Origin: Flavobacterium degerlachei
Lineage (GTDB): Bacteria; Bacteroidota; Bacteroidia; Flavobacteriales; Flavobacteriaceae
Reading direction: 5' to 3'
Assembly: GCF_900106645.1 (NCBI RefSeq)
Contig: NZ_FNMV01000006.1
Coordinates: 175,807 to 239,806 of the forward strand
DNA: 64,000 nucleotides
Below the pieces are notes generated by a model. It ran no database searches, was not told the DNA's origin, and saw nothing but the letters and a program-made list of their open reading frames with translations. Made by a program: the position numbers and the translations under genes. Below are positions 16,498 through 26,700 of the stretch, in pieces (positions within the stretch are counted from its first letter, which is position 1; each line of letters begins with the position of its first letter).

Positions 16498-17856
16498 TCA
16501 ATCAGGTTTATACCCTAAATAGGGCATCGTTTGTTCTTTAAAAACAACTCCATATTCCTCTAATTCTTTCAAAATAGGTAAATACACTTCTTTTCGTATC
16601 GGTAATTGAACTCCAGGAGTAGTAATTTTTCCGTTCAGTATTTGCAAAGTCGCCATGGCAACTGGCAACCCAACCGTCTTAGCCATCGCTGTATACGTTT
16701 GGTCTTCGCCAATACAAACCATTTTCGAGTCCACTTGTTTCTTTACACCATCTAATTCATATCCGAATTTATGGTACATAACAATCATATCTTTATCATC
16801 TGGTTGTAAAGTCCAGCTATCACTTAAAATCTTTTCTAGTATCTGCGCGGGAGTGCCGTCTTTCAAACCTACCAGCTTGTTGTCATTAAACAAATTCAGT
16901 TCTAACAGTTTATCCCACATGATATCATCCTGATCAATTTTTAAAATCAATCGTGTTTTAATTTCAACAGAATCCGTTGGGTGATAAGGTAAAAATGAAT
17001 TCACAAACTGTCTATAGCTCATGTTTTCAGAGTCTTCCATAACATAACTGTCATCAGTCATTCCTAATTGGACAAACATATTCCAGGCTTTTGAAAAACC
17101 TACCCGACGAATAGTTCCTCTATACAAGGTTAGCACATCATCCAATCCATAAACACTCCTATATTTCAATGAATCTCTGTTTGAATAGGCCTCAAATCGA
17201 CCATATCCCTCCACTTGTAGAAATTCAGTTCTTCTAAATAATTTACAATAGGGTATATATTTATAAGTTCCCTCTTGAATAAATTTGGCCGTACCACCTT
17301 GTCCGGCAAGTACAACATTACGAGGAGCCCAAGTAAATTTATAATTCCACAGATTAGTATCTGACTCAGGAGCGACTAGTCCGCCGCAAAAAGATTCAAA
17401 CAAAAGCATTTTTCCGCCTTTATCTCTAATTTCATCGATGACTTTCATAGCACTCATATGATCAATCCCAGGATCTAAGCCAATCTCATTCATAAAAACC
17501 AGATTATTTTCCTTAACTGCTGCATCTAATTCCTGCATCTCTTTACTAACATACGAAGCGGTAACCAAGCTTTTCTTGTAAACGACACAATCCCTCGCCA
17601 CTTCAATATGCAAATTTGCCGGCAACATCGAAATAACAATATCAGCCTTTTGAATCGCCTCTGTTCTTTGAGTATCATTAAAAATATCTAAAGCAATTGG
17701 AGTTGCATTAGGGTGATTATTTGTTTTCTTCTGCGCTAAGGCCATGGATAAATCACCTATGATTAGGTGCAAATTCTCTTTTTCCGATTTATCCAGAAGA
17801 TATTGTATCAACGAAGATGCTGATCTTCCGGCACCAATAATTAAAATGATCCTCAT
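16498..17856 (-). CDS. Saccharopine dehydrogenase-family oxidoreductase
   Basis: 452 aa from the ATG at 17856. Start choice: MRIILIIGAGRSASSLIQYL opens directly with the Rossmann strand and GxGxxxxS loop, whereas the open frame upstream is non-homologous-looking. Further features are SMLPANLHIEVARDC, GLDPGIDHMSAMKV and FCGGLVAPES, typical of saccharopine reductase/dehydrogenase proteins that act on lysine-pathway or related amino-acid adducts. Specific substrate is unproven. Divergent from the DUF423 gene. Confidence 0.85.
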   Translation of the reverse strand: MRIILIIGAGRSASSLIQYLLDKSEKENLHLIIGDLSMALAQKKTNNHPNATPIALDIFNDTQRTEAIQKADIVISMLPANLHIEVARDCVVYKKSLVTASYVSKEMQELDAAVKENNLVFMNEIGLDPGIDHMSAMKVIDEIRDKGGKMLLFESFCGGLVAPESDTNLWNYKFTWAPRNVVLAGQGGTAKFIQEGTYKYIPYCKLFRRTEFLQVEGYGRFEAYSNRDSLKYRSVYGLDDVLTLYRGTIRRVGFSKAWNMFVQLGMTDDSYVMEDSENMSYRQFVNSFLPYHPTDSVEIKTRLILKIDQDDIMWDKLLELNLFNDNKLVGLKDGTPAQILEKILSDSWTLQPDDKDMIVMYHKFGYELDGVKKQVDSKMVCIGEDQTYTAMAKTVGLPVAMATLQILNGKITTPGVQLPIRKEVYLPILKELEEYGVVFKEQTMPYLGYKPD

Positions 17857-18035
17857 AATTGTTAAAATATAACACAAACATACAAAATTGTTGTATTTAT
17901 AACAACCGCTAGTTGTGAAAATTACGAATATGTTTTTCAACATAAAAGGCATCAAAAAAAAATCAGCACCATTATTCCCAAAATAAAAAGACAAAACTAA
18001 CTGCAAAAATTCTTTCGCTTTGCTGAGATAAGGAA

Positions 18036-18043
18036 TACTTTTG
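18036..18043 (+). promoter_or_regulatory. Bacteroidota -7 promoter element of DUF423 gene
   Basis: TACTTTTG (TAnnTTTG) 24 bp before the ATG. Confidence 0.45.
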
Positions 18044-18067
18044 TATTGATAAAATCACTTTAAAAAA

Positions 18068-18460
18068 ATGGACAAAAAATTAATTTCAGCTGGAGCACTT
18101 TTTGGGATGGTAGCAATCATTTTAGGTGCATTTGGGGCACATGCCCTAAAAAGTTTACTAGCCACAGAACAATTAGTTACTTTTGAAACAGGAGTACGCT
18201 ACCAAATGTACCATGCTTTGTTTTTAATCTTTATTGGCATGCTAACCAGCCTATCTGAAAAAACAAAAAAAACCATCTATTCTTTAGTGCTTTCTGGTGT
18301 TTGTTTATTCTCAGGATCCATCTATTTATTAGCAACGAATAGTCTCACTTCGTTTGACTTCAAGGTGATCGGTTTTGTCACTCCCATCGGCGGACTACTG
18401 TTAATACTGGCTTGGGGGCTGTTGTTTTTAAATTTCGTCAAGAAAAAAGAACAAAATTAA
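18068..18460 (+). CDS. DUF423 family membrane protein (YgdD-like)
   Basis: 130 aa, four predicted helices. The N-terminal signature LFGMVAIILGAFGAHALKSL followed by F.TGVRYQMYHAL is diagnostic for DUF423. Small inner-membrane protein of unknown function. Lies 74 bp upstream of pckA, which has its own promoter element. Confidence 0.88.
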   Translation: MDKKLISAGALFGMVAIILGAFGAHALKSLLATEQLVTFETGVRYQMYHALFLIFIGMLTSLSEKTKKTIYSLVLSGVCLFSGSIYLLATNSLTSFDFKVIGFVTPIGGLLLILAWGLLFLNFVKKKEQN

Positions 18461-18491
18461 GATAATCAAATCGTATCTAAAATATTAGTTC

Positions 18492-18499
18492 TACTTTTG
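18492..18499 (+). promoter_or_regulatory. Bacteroidota -7 promoter element of pckA
   Basis: TACTTTTG (TAnnTTTG) 35 bp before the ATG. Confidence 0.45.
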
Positions 18500-18534
18500 C
18501 ATTCAATAAATTTAACTACACAATACATAATTTC

Positions 18535-20136
18535 ATGAATAATAACACACCGTTTACGAAATCGATTTCGTTGAAAGACATGGGAATCGAAAACGCAAAG
18601 ATTCATTATCAATTATCAGCTAACGAATTACATGACATGACGATCGCGTTAGGTCAAGGAATTGAGACATCGACTGGAGCATTAGCGATCAACACCGGAG
18701 ACTTTACCGGTAGATCTCCTTTAGATCGATTTATCGTAAAAGACAAGATCACTGAAAACGAAGTCTGGTGGGGGAAAGTAAATATCCCTTTTCAATCGGA
18801 CGCATTTGATGCTTTATACAAAAAAGTTTCAGCTTACTTAAGCAACAAAGAAATCTACGTAAGAGATTCGTATGTATGTTCAGATCCTAATTACCGTTTA
18901 AATGTTAGAGTAGTTACAGAAACACCTTGGGCAAACTTATTTTGCTACAATATGTTTTTGAGACCTGAGGAAGATGAACTAGAAAGCTTTACACCAGAAT
19001 GGACTGTATTGTGTGTTCCTAGCTTTATGGCAGACCCTGCAGTTGACGGGACTCGTCAAAGTAACTTTGCAATCTTAGATTTTACTCGAAAAATTGCAAT
19101 GATCGGTGGAACAGGATACACAGGAGAGATGAAAAAAGGAATTTTTTCAGCACTAAACTTTATTCTTCCTGTGGATAAAAACACACTTCCTATGCACTGT
19201 AGTGCTAATGTGGGAGATAATGATGACACAGCAATCTTCTTTGGTTTATCAGGGACAGGTAAAACAACACTTTCTGCAGACCCAAAAAGAAAACTAATTG
19301 GTGATGACGAGCACGGTTGGACAAATGAAAATACTGTTTTCAACTTTGAAGGAGGCTGTTATGCTAAAGTAATTAATCTTTCGGAAGAAAACGAACCAGA
19401 TATTTTCCGTGCTATCAAAAAAGGAGCCATCCTAGAGAATGTGATTTTTAAGGACGGAACAAATGAAGTCGATTTCCAAGACGTTTCAATAACACCAAAT
19501 ACTAGAGTAAGTTACCCTATATTTCATATTGATAATATCCAACCAGGTTCTATTGGAAAAAATCCTAAAAACATATTTTTCTTAACAGCCGATTCTTTTG
19601 GAATTTTACCTCCTATTTCTAGATTAACTCCTGGACAGGCAGCTTACCACTTTATATCTGGTTATACTGCTAAAGTTGCAGGAACTGAAGCTGGTGTTAC
19701 TGAGCCACAACCTAATTTCTCGGCTTGTTTTGGAGCGCCATTCATGCCTCTACACCCAACAAGGTACGCGGAAATGTTGAGCAAAAAAACAAAGGATGCT
19801 GACGTAAAAGTTTGGTTAATCAACACTGGTTGGACTGGTGGTGCTTACGGAACTGGAAACAGAATGAAACTGAAATACACACGCGAAATGATTACCGCTG
19901 CATTAAACGGAGAATTAGACGCTGTAGACTATAGAAATCACGTAGTTTTTGGTATAGCAATACCACAAACATGTCCTAATGTTCCTACCGAAATATTAAA
20001 TCCTAGAAATACTTGGGAGGATAAAGATCTATATGATATCAAAGCAGTTGAGCTTGCAGAAAAATTCAAAGCCAACTTTGCCAAATTTGAAGAATTTGCA
20101 AATGCCGAAATTATGGCAGGAGCACCCCAAGCATAA
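18535..20136 (+). CDS. pckA: Phosphoenolpyruvate carboxykinase (ATP)
   Basis: 533 aa, usual length. Converts oxaloacetate and ATP to phosphoenolpyruvate in gluconeogenesis. TGDFTGRSPLDRFIVKD near the N-terminus binds substrate; FFGLSGTGKTTLSADPKRKL (residues ~236-255) is the kinase-1a P-loop and LIGDDEHGW the metal-binding kinase-2 motif. NTGWTGGAYGTGNRMKL (~430) is the adenine-binding region. Single gene with a strong terminator. Confidence 0.97.
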   Translation: MNNNTPFTKSISLKDMGIENAKIHYQLSANELHDMTIALGQGIETSTGALAINTGDFTGRSPLDRFIVKDKITENEVWWGKVNIPFQSDAFDALYKKVSAYLSNKEIYVRDSYVCSDPNYRLNVRVVTETPWANLFCYNMFLRPEEDELESFTPEWTVLCVPSFMADPAVDGTRQSNFAILDFTRKIAMIGGTGYTGEMKKGIFSALNFILPVDKNTLPMHCSANVGDNDDTAIFFGLSGTGKTTLSADPKRKLIGDDEHGWTNENTVFNFEGGCYAKVINLSEENEPDIFRAIKKGAILENVIFKDGTNEVDFQDVSITPNTRVSYPIFHIDNIQPGSIGKNPKNIFFLTADSFGILPPISRLTPGQAAYHFISGYTAKVAGTEAGVTEPQPNFSACFGAPFMPLHPTRYAEMLSKKTKDADVKVWLINTGWTGGAYGTGNRMKLKYTREMITAALNGELDAVDYRNHVVFGIAIPQTCPNVPTEILNPRNTWEDKDLYDIKAVELAEKFKANFAKFEEFANAEIMAGAPQA

Positions 20137-20157
20137 GTTAATTGTTAATTCAAAATT

Positions 20158-20189
20158 AAAAGAGTCGTTCCGTAGGAACGGCTCTTTTT
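20158..20189 (+). terminator. Rho-independent terminator of pckA
   Basis: Stem AAAAGAGTCGTTCC / GGAACGGCTCTTTTT, 3-nt loop. Confidence 0.9.
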
Positions 20190-20324
20190 GCATTATAACA
20201 AACCCCTAACCAAAAACATATCAACCAAGTACAACATTAATGAGTTTTTGGCGTTAAATTTGCAATCATCAATCAGTCAAAAAATAAATTGGCTGAACAT
20301 TCAAATCAATCAAAAAAATCAATC

Positions 20325-21425
20325 ATGTTAAAACATTTTTTTATTGTTTGCTCCGGGGCAGACAAAAACATCTTAGAAGGATGTTCGGAGGGAGAACAAA
20401 CCAAATATGTGGGAATTGGCGCGACCGTTTTCTTTACCGCAGTCATGGCATTTATTGCCAGCGCTTACGCCCTGTTTACGGTTTTTGACAGCATCTATCC
20501 CGCTTTACTCTTTGGATTAGTGTGGAGTTTACTTATTTTTAACTTAGACCGTTTTATTGTATCTACTATTCGAAAAAGAGACAAATTCGGAAGTGAATTT
20601 CTACAAGCAACTCCCCGAATTATTTTAGCCATCATCATTGCCATTGTTATTTCGAAGCCACTTGAAATTAAAATTTTCGAAAAAGAAATCAATACTGTTT
20701 TATTGAAAGAGAAAAACGCCATGGCCTTGGAAAACAAAAAAGAAGTAGCTAATTATTTCAAATCGGATTTAGATAAAAACAAGTCGGAAATAGCGAGTTT
20801 AAAATCGGCCATTACAAATAAAGAGCAAGAAGTAAATACCTATTACGAAACGTATATCGCTGAAGCGGAAGGAACTGCTGGCACAAAAAAACTAGGAAAA
20901 GGCCCTGTTTTCAAGGAGAAAATAGCAAAGCACAACTTAGCAAAACAAGAACTAGACAGTTTACAGAAAAACAATCTGGCAAAAATTGCTGAAAAAGAAC
21001 AGCAATCAAATTTACTCCAAGCAGACTTAGATAAAAAAGTAATAGAAACACAGCCTATAATTGATGGGTTTGACGGTTTGATGGCAAGAATCAATGCGTT
21101 GAACAAGTTGCCTTCAATTCCTTCATTTTTTATCATGCTGCTATTTTTGGCTATTGAAACCTCCCCTATTATCGCTAAATTATTATCGCCAAAAGGAGAA
21201 TACGATTTTAAACTGGAAGACCTAGAAACGGCATTAAAAGCAACCCTAACCCAAGACAAGTACCAAAGGGAATTACTGGTTAAAACAAGTGCCACCATGC
21301 ATGATAAAGTGTATGAAGACATTGCACAAGACGCCAATCTTTATGAATTACAGCGCAAAAAAGCAACCGAATTACTGGAATTACAGGCCCATAATTTCGT
21401 TGAAAAGCAAAAGCGAACTTTATAA
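20325..21425 (+). CDS. DUF4407 family membrane protein
   Basis: 366 aa from the ATG at 20325. A TTG 36 bp upstream is in frame, but MLKHFFIVCSGADKNILEGC is the usual DUF4407 opening. Two adjacent helices (~35-75) follow, then LDRFIVSTIRKRD, a third helix pair, a long coiled coil (~135-250, repeated Lys/Glu/Leu) and a last helix at ~270-290. The family is of unknown function in the inner membrane. Monocistronic. Confidence 0.83.
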   Translation: MLKHFFIVCSGADKNILEGCSEGEQTKYVGIGATVFFTAVMAFIASAYALFTVFDSIYPALLFGLVWSLLIFNLDRFIVSTIRKRDKFGSEFLQATPRIILAIIIAIVISKPLEIKIFEKEINTVLLKEKNAMALENKKEVANYFKSDLDKNKSEIASLKSAITNKEQEVNTYYETYIAEAEGTAGTKKLGKGPVFKEKIAKHNLAKQELDSLQKNNLAKIAEKEQQSNLLQADLDKKVIETQPIIDGFDGLMARINALNKLPSIPSFFIMLLFLAIETSPIIAKLLSPKGEYDFKLEDLETALKATLTQDKYQRELLVKTSATMHDKVYEDIAQDANLYELQRKKATELLELQAHNFVEKQKRTL

Positions 21426-21430
21426 TACTA

Positions 21431-21469
21431 AAAAAGCTCAAATGATAAGAACTATCATTTGAGCTTTTT
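21431..21469. terminator. Bidirectional terminator
   Basis: 17-bp perfect stem AAAAAGCTCAAATGATA / TATCATTTGAGCTTTTT between convergent genes, with T-runs on both strands. Confidence 0.92.
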
Positions 21470-21488
21470 ACTTTGTTTATAAACTGTA

Positions 21489-22199
21489 TTACATAAAGCT
21501 TAAAATCTCTTTTTTATAGTTGTCGTATTCTCCTTGAAGAATTAAACCATTGTCTAGTAATTTTTTATAATTCTGTAATTTTTCAAACAACTCATCTTGA
21601 GACAAAGCTGCTAATCCATTTTCTTTGTCGGTTCCAGAAGGACTCTCAAAAACGGCATTTTGATAAGGTAAAGGTGGTGGAGTTGCAGGCATTAATTCAC
21701 TAAAACTAGTCACTTCTTCCGTTTCCATCTCTTCAATTTCTTCAACAGATTCAACGTTTTCAAATTGAATTTCTTCAGCCACAACATTATTAAACATGGC
21801 TCCTGTTTTCAATATATCTATCTGCTCTTTTGCAAAAGTATACATTTTTCTTGCCTGTGTTTTTGGAATATAATCAATAGAAACCTGCATGTCAGTTTTT
21901 GTCGAGAATGAAAACACAGACCCAAGTATGTTTTCCTTTACAAAAGCACCTTCAATAATATCCCAGGTATAATCAGTAAAATCCATAGAAAGGCCTAGAT
22001 TTTTTGGCTGACAAATAATGACTCTTTTATTGGTCATGACAATGCTATCTGGAAAAACGGTAAGCGCAGGTTTTTTCTGCACTCCGATATAGCCTATTTC
22101 TTCATTTTTCATCAATAAATCATTCAGCTTTGAAGTGATTTTTTCAATGGCTTTAGGATCTTGTTCCTCGTTTAAGAATTTCTTTATTTGGTCTTTCAT
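21489..22199 (-). CDS. PH-domain protein with C-terminal SHOCT domain
   Basis: 236 aa. Residues ~35-125 have the bacterial PH-like pattern (VFPDSIVMTNKRVIICQPK, then DYTWDIIEGAFVKENILGSV). An acidic, low-complexity linker (~140-170, many Glu) leads to a SHOCT motif at the end: LFEKLQNYKKLLDNGLILQG with EYDNYKKEIL. SHOCT is an oligomerisation motif at protein termini. Probably a cytoplasmic scaffold; no known function. Confidence 0.75.
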   Translation of the reverse strand: MKDQIKKFLNEEQDPKAIEKITSKLNDLLMKNEEIGYIGVQKKPALTVFPDSIVMTNKRVIICQPKNLGLSMDFTDYTWDIIEGAFVKENILGSVFSFSTKTDMQVSIDYIPKTQARKMYTFAKEQIDILKTGAMFNNVVAEEIQFENVESVEEIEEMETEEVTSFSELMPATPPPLPYQNAVFESPSGTDKENGLAALSQDELFEKLQNYKKLLDNGLILQGEYDNYKKEILSFM

Positions 22200-22288
22200 T
22201 GTAAGCTGAATTTATTTCAGATTTGTCTACTATGCTGAGTCATTTCAACACATTAAATAATCCTTCGCAAAAGTAATACCTAATTTTA

Positions 22289-22339
22289 TTATTCTGCAAT
22301 TTCATTTTGCATTTTCTTAGTTAAACTTTTGTGAACCAA
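22289..22339 (-). pseudogene. C-terminal fragment of a second YjbR/MmcQ gene
   Basis: The minus strand encodes LVHKSLTKKMQNEIAE and a stop, matching the C-terminus of the intact YjbR protein at 41943-42308 (LVHKSLTKKIQEEILKK). At DNA level 29 bp (22311-22339) are identical to 41968-41996. Similarity stops abruptly upstream of the Leu codon, so only the last ~16 codons remain. Confidence 0.65.
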
Positions 22340-22352
22340 AAATATTAACCAC

Positions 22353-22387
22353 AAAAAAAGAGGCCGTACTGATAAAGTAAGACCTCC
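22353..22387 (-). terminator. Terminator of the REC-GT2 gene
   Basis: On the minus strand: GGAGGTC..ACT, loop, AGT..GGCCTC, then a run of seven T. Confidence 0.75.
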
Positions 22388-22410
22388 TTGAAATAGTTAT
22401 AATTTGCTTT

Positions 22411-23592
22411 TTATCTATAATGAATTGCAATTTGACCTATTTGAAATACAATTTTTAGGGAATCTTTAAATGAAAGTTTAGAGCCATCCGCGTGAATCCA
22501 TCTTTTAAGTGGTTGTTCACAAACTAACTTTTTAGTTTCTTCATCACCGTATATTTTTTTCATTCGCATAAAAATCTCCACGTCAAACAACCATTTGGTC
22601 AAAAACTTTTCTTGAAAAGTATTTTCGATAACATCTTTACTCATGATTTTAGCCCCACATTGCGTATCGTTAAAATCCATTCCGATTGTTTTACGAATAA
22701 TCAAGTTAATGATTTTACTAATAATTGCACGAGCAGATTCTTTAGTAATATCTGCCCCCATACGGGCCATTCGAGAACCACTAACAATTTTAAAATTAGA
22801 ATTAGAAATCGTATTTACTAAATCATGAAAATCCTCAAAGTCTGTTGATAAATCAGCATCAAGAAAACCAATGTAATTAAATTGTTCTTGTTTTGCAAGA
22901 TGCAACATTCCTAAACGAACTGCTTCGGCCTTTCCTCCGTTTTTTTCACAGTCATATATACTAATATGATCCTCATTACCTTCTCGCAATTTCTCTAGAA
23001 CTTGTAATGTATTATCCTTACTACCGTCATTTACAAAACACAAATGATATCCTAAATTTGAATTCACAAAAGACCTGAACTCATCACTCAACAACCTTAA
23101 CTCCTCATCATAACAAGGAATTACAACACCAATACAGTTGTTTTGAATAATTTGATTTTTTTTAGTATTGGTCGAAATTTTCTCTCCAGCTCCAATTAAG
23201 CGCTTCACACGAGCTCCAATTTCACTTAAACTCAACGGCTTTTTCATGTAATCATCAACCCCTAAATCAAAACCTTGTACAATGGTATCTTCATCTGTAT
23301 TCCCAGATAAAATCATAACTGGCGTAGTATGACCTTTAGTGATTTTTATATATTTTGCAATTTCTAAACCATTATAAGCAACTTGAGATTCATCAAAGTT
23401 GGCACTTAGATCATCACTGTCAGAAAAAGGCATGTTAATATCCGCAATAACTAAATCTGGCTCATTTAGATCATATTTTTTAATACCATCCGAAATAGTA
23501 TTTGAACTTATCACCTCATAACCTAAATCAAGTAGGCACTTTTCTAATGACAATACAACTAATTCTTGATCATCAATAATTAAAATTTTCAT
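22411..23592 (-). CDS. Response-regulator receiver fused to family 2 glycosyltransferase
   Basis: 393 aa from ATG 23592 (MKILIIDDQELVV; a further in-frame ATG 30 bp upstream is less likely). Residues 1-~130 are a receiver domain with acidic pair D7/D8, phospho-acceptor D51 in LVIADINMPF, LSGN and KKPL. Residues ~150-390 are a GT2 domain of polyprenyl-phosphate glucosyltransferase (ALG5/DPM1) style: VVIPCYDEE, FVNDGSKDNT, FLDADLSTD (DxD), GSRMARM, DTQCGAKIM, WLFDVEIFMRM. No membrane helices. An output domain that makes a lipid-linked sugar under direct phosphorylation control is unusual. Divergent from a large membrane protein gene of the polysaccharide locus. Confidence 0.88.
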   Translation of the reverse strand: MKILIIDDQELVVLSLEKCLLDLGYEVISSNTISDGIKKYDLNEPDLVIADINMPFSDSDDLSANFDESQVAYNGLEIAKYIKITKGHTTPVMILSGNTDEDTIVQGFDLGVDDYMKKPLSLSEIGARVKRLIGAGEKISTNTKKNQIIQNNCIGVVIPCYDEELRLLSDEFRSFVNSNLGYHLCFVNDGSKDNTLQVLEKLREGNEDHISIYDCEKNGGKAEAVRLGMLHLAKQEQFNYIGFLDADLSTDFEDFHDLVNTISNSNFKIVSGSRMARMGADITKESARAIISKIINLIIRKTIGMDFNDTQCGAKIMSKDVIENTFQEKFLTKWLFDVEIFMRMKKIYGDEETKKLVCEQPLKRWIHADGSKLSFKDSLKIVFQIGQIAIHYR

Positions 23593-23739
23593 AATACTAT
23601 TATTTAAGGTAGTTTGGTTCAAGTAAATATATCAAAATAGCATCTAAATAACAAATTATATATTTCCCTTATAAATGGTTATCGACCAACTAATAAAAAG
23701 TTTTATTATTACATTTACAAAAACATCAATTTTAAAGCA

Positions 23740-26700
23740 TTGGCGAAAGAAAAATCAAATAAATATTTAATCGTTGCTCTGCTTATTGGAGTGATTTTTC
23801 ATTCCAGCGCAATCTTTTTTACGCTAGAAAGCACTTATGATGCTTTAATACACATGTTTTTTGCCCAACATTATGCAACAAGTTGGTTTGAACCTTGGAA
23901 CTATAGCTGGTATACTGGCTTTACGGTGATGGGTTACCCACCATTAGTGCATCAATCAATTGGCTTATTATCCTTAATTGGAGGTTTGAAATTTGGCTTA
24001 TTTACAGTCGCCATCATTGGGATTGTTTTATTTATTACTGGTGTCTATCGCTACACCTTAATGATTACTGGTAACAGGACTGTAGCAGGTTACGCCTCAA
24101 TTGTGGCTGTATTTTCCTCTTCATTTGTAGAAACCCTTCATATTTTCGGTCAATTACCCAGTATTATAGGCGTTTCTATATTAATGCACTGCATGCCTGA
24201 AATCTACCTTTGGATAAAAACAGGAAGACTAAAGTATTTTTTTAGATCGATATCGCTATTAGCCGTTACCATTACTTCTCATCATGTTACCCCTATTTTT
24301 GGGATGATTTTCTTTATTTTTCCATTGATTGGAATGGTAATTATGGATGTATCAAGAGAACAGGTAGACTCCTATAAAGAGATAAAATTCAAACTATTCC
24401 TTCAAACTTTTTTCAAATTATTTAAAAGAATTGTAGCTTTTGGAGCCGCTTCTCTATTCCTCATCATCTTTTGTATTTTCCCATATTGGGTAAATTCAAA
24501 AGCAAACCCAATAACACAGGTTCCAATTCCGCACGGAAGTAGGGATAATTTTATCGAAGTTACCTCATCAGGCCTTATGTTTTTTGTAATCCCATGGGGG
24601 ATTTTATTTTTTATTTTACCATATATTTTATACCGTTATTACAGTAAAAGATACATTTGTTTCGGGCTGTCAATCTCATTATTAATCGTATTAGGGACTG
24701 GTGGAACAACTCCTATTCCTTTAAAAGTTCTAGGCGAAACCGCTTTCAACATTTTAACCCTTGACCGTTTTACACTTTGGGCGTCCATTATGAGTTTACC
24801 CATGTTTGGAGAATTTGTTTATCGATTAATTGAAGGCGATTTAAAAACTGATATCCAAAATAGATTTGGAAATGTATACCACCGTATTTTAGGTGCGTTA
24901 TTCGCAGGTTCTTTTTTATTCATGGCGGGCTTCACGATTACATTGGGTTATTTTAGACCTTTTCAGCCCGAGAAAATAAATACCTTACCACTTGTCAACT
25001 TCTTAAATCAAGATCAACACGATCAATGGCGTTATTTGCCTTTAGGATTTGGTGATCAAATGGCTACCCTTTCTTCACAAACTAAAGCAAAAACAGTAGA
25101 CGGGAATTACCACTCTGCTCGCAGATTACCTGAATTGACCACACGAGCCATTGAACGACTTGAAAATTCAAAATTTAGAGGAATGGAAGGTATTGGTTCT
25201 TTGCAGCAATTTTTGACCGTCCCTGAAAAATACAACCTAAAGTATGTTTTTTCGAATGATAAGTTTTACGACCCCATACTTTATTTCTGCGGTTGGCATA
25301 GACTTTCATTGCTTGAAAATGGCATCATGGTTTGGGAAAAATTAAACATAGCTCCCTTGCCCAAAGTACTTCCAAAAGATGAAGTACCGCTATATTTAAA
25401 ATTGATGTGGGGTATTATCCCTTTGCTTACCGTGCTAATTGCCTTTGTAATCAACATTCAAAGTATTTTCTATAAAGCCTTAAAAATCAAAGACGAGGCA
25501 AAGCCAGACTTTTTTAAATTTGCTGTAGCGTATAAAAAATTCCCATTTAAAATAATCACTATTTTACATCTTTGGGTTATTTTATTATTAGGAGTTATTG
25601 GCTACAGCATGTATGATTTTTACTTATACAATGCCACACAAATAAGTCCGACAAATGTAGTGAAATCGTATTACGACGCATTAGATTTTAAATATTACGA
25701 AAAAGCACATTCCTTTATTGACCCTAATAAAAAGCTATCTATTTCGCAGTTTATGTTAGAAACATCAGTTGCTGACGGGATTTTAAACTCCTATGCAAAA
25801 CTGGATGCAATTGACATCCAAGTTATTAAAAGTACCGAAAACAGAGCTAATATTGTTGCAAAAACCAAATGGATAACTCCATTAGAAATTATCAATAAAG
25901 ATTATTACCACGAGGTTTTGAAACGCGATGGAAAATGGTACATTTTACCACAAAAACTACCATTAGACATTCCTCCTGATCAATTTTTATTGGATAATAC
26001 AACCGAGTATTTCAAACAAGGAAGACGAAAAATAACAACACAACAAACCTATCATGAAGATGTATTAAAACAACCGGAACTTGAAATACTATCAGCTAAA
26101 CTTATTCAATATAATAATGAGTATATCATTATCGGTGAATTACAAAACATTGACAATTTCCCTGCAGATGTGGTTTTAAAATCCAGTTTATACAATCAGC
26201 ATGACAAAGTATTGGCCACTTTTAATGCTAAAGATGTAATTAAACACAAGATAATGCCAAAAGAAACAACTAGTTTCAGGGTCAATTTTGAAGAAATTTC
26301 ATGGCTTAAAAAAGACGTCGCACAACCTACAACCTTTAATCCGAAAGAATTCACACCAAAGGACATTAGTGAAACTCCAGCAAATTTTGATATCCAATCA
26401 GCAGCAAATGTAGCAATTACTGACTTCTATATTCAAGTTGCACTATCTGATTTATTGATTGAAAACAACCATCTCAAAGGAACATTGTTCAATTATGGCA
26501 TACAAGAAGTCACAGTACCTGAATTGATAATTTCGTATTACACTGATACAAAAGAACTCTTATATGTAGATAATTATTTTTTACGTGAAGGAGTTCGTGT
26601 ACAGCGCAAACAATATTTTGACTATAAATTACTTGATTTATCTAACTGCCATATACTATTATCCTCTTTAGACAATTGTTACGTAAATGGCTTACCCAAT

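Noticed and set aside
17857..18006. 150-bp N-terminal extension of the saccharopine dehydrogenase-like frame
   Set aside because: The added residues are not Rossmann-like; the conserved protein begins exactly at the ATG at 17856.
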